From the NCBI GenBank assembly GCA_029962745.1, contig CM057157.1:32097828-32161827 (forward strand): 64,000 nt of DNA. The letters are read 5' to 3'. The translations under genes and the position numbers were made by a program. The notes beneath the pieces were generated by a model. The model was given only the letters and a program-made list of their open reading frames with translations, did not search any database and had not been told where the DNA came from. Every line of letters begins with the position of its first letter. Positions within the stretch are counted from its first letter, which is position 1. This document shows positions 27,701 to 41,483 of the stretch, one piece after another. Source of the stretch: Echinometra lucunter. Taxonomy: Eukaryota; Echinodermata; Echinoidea; Camarodonta; Echinometridae.

Positions 27701-30700
27701 AGGGCAGCAGTGTAGTATCATATCATAACACACACAGAAATTGTCACTCACCACATATGTCACCACCAAAAACTCCTCTAAAGAAGCCAAATTCTGCCAT
27801 CAAAAACGCAGAATCGGCACTATTTTTTCGAAGTACTTGCAGCCTAAGTCAGGCGGTAAGAACAAGGCAATAGCCATAATATGTCTCGCCACGTTGCTGT
27901 GCAATTATTCTTGCAAGTAAATTGTAACACTTGCGCTCCCTGTAAGCCATCTTCAATTAAATTTAGGTTATAAATGGGCTATTGTACAAAAGTTACCAAC
28001 CCCAGTAGAAACTCATCTTGAATTAGATTCATTATTTAAAGTTCAGAAGAGATGTTTAAGAATAGTTAATAATTCCCACTATTTAGCCCCATCCGCACTT
28101 ATTTTAAAGAAATTATCAGTATTAAATATACCGGGTGTCCAAGAAAAAGGCAGATTTCCAGTACTTCACCTTAAAAATGTAATGTAATTTTTCTATATCA
28201 TTGTATAAAGCATCCTCTACCGAAGAGAATGATACCAAGATCATTGAGTTTGGTTGCCCGTTTCTTAAAATACAGTAATTTTTGGCGACCGATGAGAATA
28301 GAATTGTGTCGGGATGGCCTTTCATAATACGATGTTTGACTGAAGCCCACTGTGAATAACAAAACATGCCATACGAAAGGCCAGTCCCGACACAATTTTA
28401 CTCTCATCTGCTCAAAAAACAGGCAAAATTTGGAAATTGCTGTATTTTAAGAAACGGGCACAGAATCAAAACTACTTCACCAAATTCAATGATCTTGATA
28501 TCATTTTCTTTGGTAGAAGATGCTTTACCCACTGATGTGAAAAAATCATTTACTTTTTAAAGGTAAAGTACTAAAAGCCCACCGTTCCACTTTTTCTGGG
28601 ACACCCGGTATATGATATAAATAAACAAGATTTCGCAACTTTCATGTATAAATATAAAAATGGCTTATTACCTTCCCCATTTTTAGATCTTTTTCAATAT
28701 AACAGTCAAGTTCATAATCATAATACTAGATCTTCAAATAAATTTCATTAATGGTCCGTTAAAACAAGTTTTGAAGCTAAGTCAATAAGTTACCTAGGTC
28801 CCCCATGATATAACAAAATCGCAATTTCTATCTTCTTTTAGGAAGCAGTACAAGATCTTATTAGTAAATAGTTATTAATCAACACAGTTAATTGTTATGC
28901 TACATATCCCCCATCCTCTTTCCCATTTCTTTTTCTTTCTTGTTTAAAAATTGTTATTTATGTGTCTTTTTTCAAAATGTTTTCTCGCTGTATTTGTTAC
29001 TATAATATCTGTATATTTTTATTGTACTGTATATGGGCAATCCTAACTCACAGGTTCTCTAACCTTCATGGAAAGCCCGCAGAATATTGTATATGTATTT
29101 TATGTTACTGTTGTATTATATTGTATTTTGATTTTATTTTGCAAAATAAATAATTGAATTGAAATGAACTGAAACTTGCAGGTAATTTCAACACTGAACT
29201 ACATGACCTTTGACCCCTAAATAACACTGAGATCCCTATAGAGCATCGACCATCCAAGTTTGGTTACAAACGGGCAAATGGTCGCAAAGTTATTCAAATT
29301 TCATAAGTATCAAGGATGCTGCTAAGGATCCCTTTGTCTCGCTCCACCTTGGTGGCTCGACAAAAAAGGGTCGCAAAAATGTGCTATACAGGACATACAA
29401 AAATCAGGGGTTTTCATAAACTCTATGTGCAATAAAACAAGGCAATAGCAAGATTGTGTCTCGTCCACCCTTGACTAAATAACACAAAGGTTTCCCCAAG
29501 TACATCCCTAACCAAGTTTGATGTCACAAGAAAGTCTTGCAGGTAAACTTTAATGTTTGACCTAAAATGACCTTCAACCTTACCATGTGACCTGACGGCA
29601 CAATAGCATGAATGTACCCCCAGTGCATCTATCACCCACATTTGGTTGCTATTGCAGCAACATGTGCCAAGTTATGTGTCATAAGAGAGTCTTGCAGGTA
29701 AACTTTGAAGTTTGAAACAAAATGACCTTTGACCTTACCATGTGACCTCCGATACCACTATAACATGAAGGCCCCCCAAGTACATCTATGACCCAAGTTT
29801 AGTTGAAAAGGGAGCAACAGTTGCAAAGTTTTTTGTCATACAGGAGTCTTGCAGGAAAGCTTTAACATTTGACCTCAAATGACCTTTGACCTCACCATGT
29901 GACCTCCAACAGCACCGCAACATGATGTTACCCCTAGTGCATCTATCACCCAAGTTTGGTTGCCATTGGACCAACAGTTGTCAAGTTATGTGTCATAAGA
30001 GAGTCTTGCAGGTAAACTTTAACGTTTGAAATAAAATGACCTTTGACCTTACCATGTGACCTCCGATACCACTATAACATGAAGGTCCCCCAAGTACATC
30101 TATGACCCAAGTTTAGTTGAAAAGGGAGCAACAGTTGCAAAGTTTTTGTCATAAGAGAGTCTTGCAGGTAAACTCTAACATTTGACCTCAAATGACCTTT
30201 GACCTCACCATGTGACCTCTGACAGCACCGCAACATGATGGTACCCCTAGTGCATCTACCACCCAAGTTTGGTTGCCATTGGAGCAGCAGTTGCCAAGTT
30301 ATACATCATGAGAGAGTCTTGCAGGTAAACTTTAACATTTGTGACGGACAGACGACGGACGACAGACGGACGGACGCCATTTGGATCCCTTAGTCTTGGC
30401 TTCACCTCCGGTGGGCGAGACAAAAAAAGTGATAGCCAATCTTCAGACCTGCCAATATGGGTTTTTAATGCATAATTCTACTGCAGGTGCCGACTTGCAC
30501 TGCACTCACGCTCGCAAAATCAACGACTTGAGAAAACGTCTCTGCGCCTGTGATTCCCGAAAATATCTGTACATGAAAGCAATGGCTAATACTAGGCCCC
30601 TAAAGCTCCGCCATCTTGTCCAGATTCATTAGAAGGCCGACCTAAGCACCCATCAATATTCATGATCAAAAATGAATATTTCATTTTGTAAGATGATTCC

Positions 30701-33700
30701 AATGAGTAGCGTGCGTTTATACACGTTCTGAAAAATTACGGCCATCAGCTAACTGCATGCGCAATAAATGCACAATGAATTCGGAACAAATGCACATTAA
30801 ATCAAAGTGTCACAATAAAACTAATACGCGCAATACATATGAATAATGCAACAGTGCTATCAATATCATGGTGATAACGGGTGCTTATAAGCCCCGTCAA
30901 ATGATCTGAAAGAGGCGGGGTCTATTGCCATTTGTGTACTGATATCCGCGCATGCTGCTTTTCATCTAGTAAATTTATTATATGTCTATGGCCTATATAG
31001 TAAGCATGCTGCATGTTGATTGTAATGTAACATGTTAAAAACACAAATCTTCAGAACCATCACCATTAAAAAATGTTTTTTCTGTCTTCCAATGTCAACG
31101 GCAAAATCAGCAGTACCGGCCGCACAGAAACGCTGTTAGTAGCAGGTTTGTTAGCGCTAACAAGTCACTAATGAATCAGCCACTAACAACACGGGTAAAA
31201 TGACCGCACAGAAAGCGCTGTTAGAGCGCTGTTAGACACGCGCGCAGTTACAGCGCTGTTAGTGGATTTGAGCCATAGAGTTAGGTAAAATCTATGATTT
31301 GTGCATAGTACTCTATTTATAGATTGATGAATCTTGTTGATGCAGCACTACACAGTGCATTATTATCTTCGTGAGTGACGGATTAACGAACCTTCGGAAT
31401 ATCGGACCTTTGGAATAGCGAACCTTCGGAATAACGAGCCTCGGAATAACGAACTTTCAGATTAACTGAACCTTCGGAATAACGAGCTGTAACCTACATG
31501 AAGTGGAGGGAGGGGGGGTGTATTGTGATCATGCATTACAAATACAAGTCACCGGCCCCCGTTATACCCTCACTGGAAATTTAAAAAAATATTGTTGAAT
31601 ATGCAGACATTTAAAAAATTCCAATAAAAAAAGTTCAATCAACATAATCTGCATCTAAGAAAATATATGCATGCTCTAGAATCTATATGAAGTATGATAC
31701 ACTGTAATCTGACTCCCCCCCCCAATGAAGTATAGTTCGTCACCCACTATTAATCCCACTTGTGTGATAGAAACATGCACCACGTCCCGCTGTCGCGGAG
31801 GTCCAACCCTCTCCGCCCCAGGGGAATGTTTATATTAAAGTCATATATTAATTTAGATATTTTCAAATTATGATGACTAGCAGCAATTACCCGTGGCAGC
31901 ACAGGGGGTAGGAGTCATTTTTCTTTATCAAGGTGTGTGTGTGGGGGGGGGGGGAGGGGGGGAGGGGGTGACATTCTTGTATGTACAGCTAGACTGGGTA
32001 TTCACACTGAAAGCCAAGCAGTTTATTGATGAAATATATTTAGACAACTGATTCATAGCAGACTTCTTTTTCAATATAGATAGGAGGTTCAATTAAGTTA
32101 AGCATCTTGGGTTGAACTGGAGGAAGAACTTCAATAATCATTACAGAGTGAAATCCAAATCTAACTATAAAATGGAAAAATGTATTAGAACACGGTCTAT
32201 TCAGTAAGCAGTCAAGAGGCAATTATTGTGATATAGAAATGTTATCATTACATGTATTGGGTCAGAAATAAATATGTAAGTACATTGCAAATGTACCTTA
32301 CAATGTACATTAGACTGCGGTTGTTTGTACTTTTTTAAATTAAAGGTTGCTCAATCATATATAAGTACAGCGGGATGTCGAAAAGAAGTGAGAGTGAGAG
32401 AAAGGGGGGGGGGTGATAAAATGAGTGAGACAGTAACAGTGATGGGAAAAATGAGTCAGACAGACAGTGAGGAAAATGAGAGACAGACAATGGGAAAAAT
32501 GAGAGACAGAGGGGAAAATGAATGAGAGAGAGACAGAGGGGAAAATGAAAGAGACCCACACGGGGTAAATGAATGAGAGAGAGACAGACAGACAATGGGA
32601 AAAATGAATGAGAGAGACAGAGAGTGGGGAAAATGAGAGAGACAGTTTGGAAAATGAATGTGAGAGACAGTGGGAAAATCAGAGAGAGATGAAGAGAGAG
32701 ATAGAGAAATTATAAAGAATACAAAAGAGCGAGATAGAGAGAGAGAGAGAGAAAAGGTTTTAGATGTTAATTGTGATAAAAAGATAAAATTTGTATGGCT
32801 TCCATGGGCTTTTTAAATGTTTTTTTTTTAGAGGTTTTAGATATCTTTTTTTTTTACTGGTGGGTCAAATAGTTATGCATTGAAATAATTGATAAAAATC
32901 TTAGAAAGTACACTGTATATGTATATCTTATGGAATTCTTGTGTCTTTTAAAAGTTATATGGGCATCTTCACTGATTAGAATAAAATATTTAATTTCATT
33001 CAAATAAATAACAATATTGGTACGTGTATGTTAGATTGTGTCTTTTTTAATAAAAATGTAACACACAATGTATAAAATATAATCATGTTAATTAAAGGCA
33101 AGATATGCTACAACAGTATACAGATGAAAAGATCATAATATTTGAGATGGCATGTTATAATGCATAAAAAAGGTCCCGGTATGTCTGTTATAGATACACA
33201 GTATTGGCTGTTGAAGCGATAAACCATTTTTACACTGTTATATTCATATCTACATTTTTAATAAACATCTACATATGTACAACAGAGTTTTGTAGAATAC
33301 ATGTCAAACAAAATATAAACATGTCAATCTGTTGTATTTCTAGCGGAGCTGGGGGTTCAAAGGGCAATACCATCTTACCCCTTTCACAACAAAATCCCAG
33401 TCTCTCTTCTTTCCACCGGTAGGCATTGCAAAATTCACATTCATTTCTAGCATTATACAAACATGGTAGTTCATGGTGACATTGGCTAATGGAAAATTCA
33501 TCCTCAATGAAATGCTCAGTGTCTTTTATAACACCTAATTTTTTGTTCGAACGTATTGCTTTCAGTGTCTTTTTTGTCCTGTCTCTTTCACGTTGGGCTT
33601 CAAGTTGAAGTTCTCTTTCCTCTGTTGTCTCCGTAATTCTTGCCTGATGTTGTCTTTTTCTATTTTGTACCCGACGTTGTTGTCTATGCTCTGCTGTCTT

Positions 33701-36700
33701 TGTGCATCTTGCTTCACGTTTTCTTTCTCTATCTTGTACAATGTATATGACGTTGTAGTCTCTGTTCTGATGTCTCTGTACATGTCGTCTGTTGCTTTCT
33801 GTCTCTATCTCTTGGCTTTTGGAGTTCCTGTTTCTCAGCTTTTGCTTGATTTCTTGCGTGTTGCCTTCTCTCTCTTTCTCTTGCCTGACGGAGTTCCTTT
33901 TGTTGTGCTGTTTCTTTGGCCAATACATTACGCTGCCGTGCTCGCTGATCAGATAGCCTGAATGTCCGAACTTCAGGGGGCTCAGTACGCCTGGCTATCT
34001 TCCGCCTCTGGACTGCAGGGCTGCATCTCGAAAGGATTCTCTTGCGACCCATTATACGTAGGAAGCCAAGTCAATACCCATTGAGTGAAAAAATGTGTTT
34101 GTCATAAATGGAGAACTTAGAGAATTCATAATTTTTCAAGTACGGTAAGTTTAGGAAGTTCAGGAAGTTTTAAGGATGATCAAAGAAATTCAAGCAAGAT
34201 ATAAAGAAGAATATATTTACAACTTGTATCAAGCATATAACACATGTTATATATCCATGAGAGTGTACACATATTCATTTGTGGATGTGTGTTGGGGATT
34301 CATCAAGAATGCAGGGAAATAATTTTTTCAATCTACTTTGAGACATCAAGAATTTAGGTTGTTGAAATTTAGCACCGAGTCGATTATCAGACTCAACCGA
34401 ACAACTTCATCACATGTTGGAATTTAGATTTAATGAGGCATCAATCATTCAAAATAAAAATTAGATGTTTTATGTCAAAATACTAACCACTGAACTGCGT
34501 ACAACAGAGCAGTGGCCCAGCTTGGCCTTGGAGTGATGAGTTGCAGGTAGCCGAATCTGTTAAAATATAGGATTAAATATAAAGGATGTGTTAATGAAAC
34601 TGGGCAGAAACATTAGATCTAGACCCCCCCCCCCCCCCCCAGCAAAACCAGTCAAAACTTGCTTTCAAAAAGCCAAGTCAGAATAGGGTTAACCCATTTG
34701 TGACAACTGCCCACATTTTGTGCTTTGAGTCAATCTGCATCAGCAGAAGGAGCTAAAAAATCTGCACACAATATGTTCATTTGTGTAATGTTACGTGTGG
34801 TATTTGGCATTAGGAATTAAAAGAAGGAAATTAAGCATTGAAATCCTTGAATTGGCAATGTATGTTCATTGTCTGTAAAATCGCTTTACTAATGGTTGTT
34901 TATTATGATCATACTCTATTTGTATTTTGTTAACCAGACGTAAATAAATAAATAAATAAATACATACATATTGTTTTACATATGAATTGGCAAACATTAT
35001 ACTTTTAAATATACTTAATCTATTTGTAAATTAATTTTAGAGACATTAATTTTGTTGACCAGTGTTCCGAATTTGCAGAAGAAAATCTGATCAAATTTGC
35101 CCTTAAATAAAAGGGTTAATAGCAAATCTATTAAGAAATTTTTAATTTGGGGTTTTGGAACTTAGCACTGAGTTGATTATCAGACTCAACCAAACAACTT
35201 CATCACATGTTGGAATTTAGATTTACTGCGGCATCAATCATTCAATATAAATATTATGTCTTACGTCAAAATACTAACCATGCACTGAACTGTGTGCAAC
35301 AGAGCACTGGCAGGGCTTGGCCTTGGAGCATTGAGTGGCAGGTAGCTGAATCTGTTGAAATACAGGATTAAATATAAAGGGTGTTTGAATGAAACTGGGC
35401 AGAAACATTAGATCTAGACCCTTACCCCCCCAGCATATAGGCGCCGGAAGTGGGGGGGGGGGGGAGGGGGGGGGCTGGGCAGTCGCCCCCCAAAACAAAA
35501 AAGTGGGGGGGGGGCAAAACATATTTTCGCCCCCCCCCAAAAAAAAAAAAAAAAAAAGTAGTAGTAATAGTAGTATCATTGTTGTTATTATTAAAAGTAG
35601 TAGTCGTATTAGTGTATATATAAAGTGTTCAAACTCTTACTTTACCTCACAGGTTCTTATGTTTAATACAAAGAATTGTATTTTGTTACTCACACAGAAA
35701 TAAAGTTTTACATATGAATTGGCAAACATAATGTCTAAATATAGTTAATTTATTTGTAAATGAATTTTAGAGACATTAATTTTATTGAATGTGTGTAGAA
35801 AAGAAAGAAAAAATGCCAGTGTTGCCAATTTGCAGAAGAAAATCTGATCAAATTTGCCTTTAAATAAAAGGGTTAATAGCAAATCTATTTAAGAAAATTT
35901 GAATTTTGGGGTTTTGGAACTTCGCACTGAGTTGATTGTCTGACTCAACCGAACAACTTCATCACATGTTGGAATTTAGATTTACTGCGGCATCAATCAT
36001 TCAATATAAATATTACATTTTACGTCAAAATACTAACCATGCACTGAACTGTGTACAACAGAGCACTGGCACAGTTTGATTTTGGAGCGTTGAGTAGCAT
36101 GTAGCCCAATCTGTTAAAATATAGGATTAAATACAAAGGATGTGTTAATGAAACTGGGCAGAACATTAGATCTAGACCCTCACCCCCCAGCAAACCCCCA
36201 GTCAACACTTGTTTTAAAAAAGCCAAGTCAGAATAGGGTTAACCTCTTTGTGACAACTGCCCACATTTTGTGCTTTGAGTCAATAACTTACGATTCAGAG
36301 TCTTAAAAAATATATATTAGATGCATCAGCAGAAGGAGCTAAAATATCTGCACACAATAAGCTCATTTGTGTAGTGTTACCACTTGGCATTTAGCATCAG
36401 GAATTAAAAGAAGGAAATTAAGCACTGAAATCATTAAATTGGCAACATGTCTGTAAAGTCATTTTACCAATGCTTGTTTAATATGATCATACTACATTAG
36501 TATTTTGTTAATCACACAGAAATAAATAAAGTTTAACATATGAATTGGCGAACATAATACTAAATATAGTTCATTCATATTTGTAAATGAATTTTAGAGA
36601 CATTAATTTTGTTGAATGTGTGTAGGAAAGAAAGAAAATGCCAGTGTTACCAATGTTCCGAAGAAAATCTGATCAAATTTGCCCTTCAATAAAAGGGTTA

Positions 36701-39700
36701 ATAGCAAATCTATTTAAGAAAATTTGAATTTTGAGGTTTTGGAACTTAGCACTGAGTTGATTGTCTGACTCAACCAAACAACTTCATCATATGTTGGAAT
36801 TTAGATTTACTGCGGCATCAATCATTCAAAATAAATTTTACGTTTTACGTCAAAATACTAACCACTGAACTGTGTGCAAGAGAGCGCTGGCACAGCTTGG
36901 CCTTGGAGTGATGTGTTCCAGGTAGCCGAATCTGTTAAAATATAGGATTAAATATAGAACGATGTGTTAATGAAACTGGGCAGGTAGGTCATTGGATTGA
37001 CCTAATTATCAAGAAAAGGTAACCTTCTCAAAGATTCATCATGAAGGTTTTATCTCCCAATTTCACTGATGTTGACATAGATTCTAGGCCTACAAATAAT
37101 ATTCTCACTTCATTCTCACCTGATCGCAAGCAGGTGACAGTGAAGTGAGAATATTGTTTGTATGTCAAAGAAATCGAGAGATAAAACCTTTGTGATGAAG
37201 TTTTGCAACATGTACCGTCGCAAGAAATACACATCGCTTGTGAGTTGTGTTACGCGTTTGCGATTACTGCTGCTGCATAGAGTACAAGTGCAAGTGACGC
37301 ATGTAGCGGCATCCTCAGCGGGGCCTAGTAGGTAAGCACTATATAGGTACCAATCCTGCAGACGCAAGCTGAAACCCTAATCCTAATCCTAACCCTTATC
37401 CTAACCATAACCCTAACCCTAACCCTAATCCTAACCCTAATCCTCATCCTAATCCTATGAATATTTAAGAATATTTATGAGCTCGCGTCTGCAGGATTGG
37501 TACCTATTTAGTGCTTACCGGCCTAGTATTGGATATAACCACACGCGTGTGGCCACATGTATGTGGCTGTATATACACTGCCTATAACATAAAAACTTTC
37601 TTACCACTTATGACCAGCATTTGATAGTAGCCTAGGCCTAGGGCTAGGCTATAGATTTCTAGATCTAGAGCCTTTTAAGTAACAAATTTATCATACGTTA
37701 GAATTACAGAATGGGGCTTCACTGCAGAATCATTCACAATAAAATAAATAAATAGGTTTGTCAGAAAGTCGTACTCACCGGTAACCACTGAGGACATCGG
37801 CCGATTATGGTATGTTGTTTACGTTTCAGCAGCGCGCACACATGCATACATAATATGCAGCCAGCGCATGAGTACGTACGTACGTACCGTATACCGTACC
37901 ATACCCGGTCGCGTCGACGGTCGGCATGATGGCATGCATGCTTTGTATTTCGCTGACCCGAGAGAGGTAAAAGGGACTGGGAACTTCGAAGCTATACTCA
38001 GGGCTGCGAAAAGGAATGCCAAAAAGTTACGAATTGTAAAAAAACTTTAAATAATGCGACCAAAATACCACAAACAACCCCCCTCATGACAATCTGTGAA
38101 CAATTTAACCATGTTTAGAAAAAATTCCAGCTCGATTGAGTGGAAAACCACGGAGAAAAGCGGCGTCAAACAAACGGAAGGACACACAAGATTAGCCAAA
38201 TTATAGTAAGGATTCTCATCATCATTGGCTTTAATGCTTATGTAGCCTATTACACTATTAAGTTACATTGACTGTACTTAAGATACGGTACACGGTTACT
38301 CACATAGGCGCCGGAAGTGAGGAAGGGGGAGGGGGGGGGCAACTGCCCCCATCATTCGAAAGGGGGGGGGGGCAAAAATCGATTTTGCCCCCCAAAGCGC
38401 CCCCCCCCCCCAGAAGAAAACAAAATTTGGATCATATTCAACCATGTAAAATGAGCATATTGACATGATTAGTGCTCTAAAATGGAAACTTTCAGCATTC
38501 AAAAATCCAAAGTTTCTTACTCGGTCGCTATGCTCCCTCGTATAGTAATTAGAAGCAACGTTTCTCAGTATTTAGAAATTCGTTCTATCATCTGTGAAAA
38601 AGGGGCAGATGCTTGCTTTATTCGGGGGATTATTTTGCCCCCCCCCCTCTTCCTCCTCAGTATCCTCATATATTGGCATAAGGGCGCCTATATTTTTTCA
38701 TATTGGGGCAATGCCGGAATATGAAATTTCTGTAAATTTTCACCACAAAAATTGTAAAAAATTGGCGCGCTCGCGAAAGTTGTGAAACTGTATAGTTGAT
38801 TTTCAGACAGAGGGTGTTGGCCCCATTGCCAAAATTTACCAGTATGCCATGCATAACCATCCCATTGCCATCGGTGAAAAATATTCATGTTTCAAGTACT
38901 AATGATGAGAGAAATGTGCTTGTTTGGGGGGGGGGGGGGGGGAAGGTGTATATGGGGTACATTATATGCTGGTAGTAAGCATTTGAGGTGGGCCCCCATA
39001 AAGGTTAGGGGCGGGCCTCCAGGAGTGTTTGCCCCCCCCCCAAGCTGGGACCCTTCCGGCGCGCCTGGTTACTCACCGTAGTGTTCTTCTTTCCAGTGCA
39101 GGGCCTACAATGTCAAAAAAGGTCTTCAAACACTGCTTTGGAAAAACAATATTTCCTAAAAAAGTCATTTTCATTTTCTTCTTGAAGAGGATCATATCTT
39201 GGTCTCCTCGTACCGTTATCCGCCACATTCTTAATTAGGTCTAGTTCTATTTTGAAGTACTTGGTATGAAAAAAGGGAGACAAGTTATAGCGAACGACAA
39301 GAAATTATTCACTAACATTGCCACTATAGGTGCCCCTGGCACTATTAGTGAGTTGTTAAGACATTACCACTACTGTTAGCTTCTGTGCGGCCTTGAAATG
39401 TTAGGCTAACAGCGCTGTTAATGAATTTGACTAACATTATGCTTCTGTGCGGCCAAACATCGCTATCGGTACTGTTAGTGCGCTGTTAGCGCTAACAACG
39501 TTTCTGTGTGACCGATACTGATCTTTAGGGCTTGGCCTTGACTTACTTGTGCGCTGTGGGTTGTGATACGATATTGACAAGGGAATCAACACAGCAGTCA
39601 AATAGATCAGGATCATGAATGAGTTGAAAGAGAAGTTTGTGGAAGGATTGTATGTCAGTGAGAGGGACACTAAGCTGTACCCAGGATGACAAACATCTTA

Positions 39701-41452
39701 AAGCTTGATGTCTGATGTGAGTTGGTGAATCACTCTGCTCTAGCAAGGATTGTAATAGTGGTAGCACTGTCAAGATATAAAACATATCAAGTTAATGCAC
39801 AGTTAAAGGATTCTCTTTCACTGAATCAAACATAAAGAAGAAATATCTTTAAGAGCTTGACATCTAATGATTCTTTTAGAGGTGTGTCCTCCAATTATTT
39901 ATGTAATTACAATGATTGTATATTATGTCATATTTTGTTATCAATAGCATGAATGTCAATTTGTTTTTTCATTATTTTACTGAAACTGGTGAATCACTCT
40001 GCTCAAACAGGTATTGTAACAGTCTTAGCACTGGATACGATCAGATATATCAAGTAAAAGCATAGGGTTGGTGAAAGGATTCTACATTGTATTTAATATC
40101 CATCAGAAGTACATTGAAGTGAAACCAAGTAGTAAAGGTGTGTTTTCAAACATTTTTGGGAAAAAAATGATAAGATACCCTTTTTCACATTGTTACTGAC
40201 AAGGTATTTCATTTTCTAATAAGTCTTAAGTGAATTACCTTTGAAATTTCAAGATAATAGGGTATTATTCTCCACACCCAAATCAAGACAAGTACAATTA
40301 TAAGGAGACCAAGTTATGATGATCTTACCATGGGTCATGCCTTTCTCCAATTCATGTCTAACTGTTCCTCTTCTGATCTGTGTCATGGGAGCTGTCTGAA
40401 ACTAAAACAAGAAACACTTCATACATCAACACATGCTTTTAATCACATAGCAACATCCCTTTACTTAAAATAAATTTTAAAAAGTGCTTTAACCTACAAT
40501 TTTAATTTACATTTACATCTATAGTGCATTACATGAATACTTCAATGCACTTTACAATGTTACAGTTTCATGTATGTATGAGCTGGACCAGGGCCCCGTC
40601 TTACAAAGAGTTGCGATCGATTCAAATCGATCCCTACATTGAGATTGATCTCAACTGTGTACCTAAGAGATAGGAGTTGAAATCAATCTCAGAGTTGCAA
40701 TCTATTTGAATCAATTGCAACTCTTTGTGACACGGGGCCGTGTATAAGTATGAGATCTGTGAGGAATTTGATACTATTCTGGTATTCACCAGATAACAGA
40801 TCTTACAACTTTAACAATCATTGAGAGTGAGCTACATATTCATGACTACAGGTCTTATGTAACTACATGGTATATTTAATTCATATACTTCAGAAGAAAC
40901 TGCACTGAAAAGGAAAAAAATAATTATCACAAATTCCTCATCTGAAACATGAGTGAATGCTCTCTACGACTACAGGTAGAAGGTCACCTCAAGCAATTTC
41001 TGCATAGGGTCTGAGTTTTCTTGCATCTTCACTTGGTATTATATAATCTGAGGACTATACCATATCTGGGGTAAGCAAACTGTGATCCAATGCGCATGGA
41101 AACTCCAAAAGATTGAGTCTTAAAGGGGGTACCCAATGCTGAAACAATGTTAGTTCATTTAAAAGAGCATGATTTTATTAGCAGAAAATCATCTGTCTAA
41201 AGCTTTTTAAAAAAGTCTTGTTGCCAAGGAAACCCCCAAATGTGATAAGATTTCAGGATATTTTTGACCCCTCAGCTGTGACCCAGTTTCAACTGGGTAC
41301 CCACTTTGACGTCAAAATGACGTCAAAGTGGGTACCTTGTCGCGCACTTCTAGCAAAATGCGCGCAAGGTATAATACATGTTGTACAGTCTAGCGCGTAG
41401 CACAACTGCAATGCGCGAAGCTGGGTACCCACTTTTACGTCATACCTCATGC

Positions 41453-41483
<31 letters not shown>

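Larger units (their letters stand above)
34365..37010. repeat. about four tandem 0.8-kb units with exon-like modules
   Basis: The landmark ACTCAACCRAACAACTTCAT recurs at 34391, 35183, 35943 and 36768, spacing 760-825. Each unit contains a segment that, on the minus strand, looks like a small exon (34488-34556, 35279-35351, 36038-36110, 36863-36931), then an AAATATAGGATTAAATA stretch and TTAGATCTAGACC. Units 1 and 3 carry a full K4 MITE (34689-35119, 36239-36701); unit 2 has only its right part plus a G-rich hairpin element. A degenerate fifth copy lies at about 37680-37790. Confidence 0.85.

Noticed and set aside
37373..37457. True chromosome end or fusion scar
   Set aside because: The telomere-like repeats are internal to a MITE with inverted ends and an exact 9-bp target duplication, and unique gene sequence lies on both sides.
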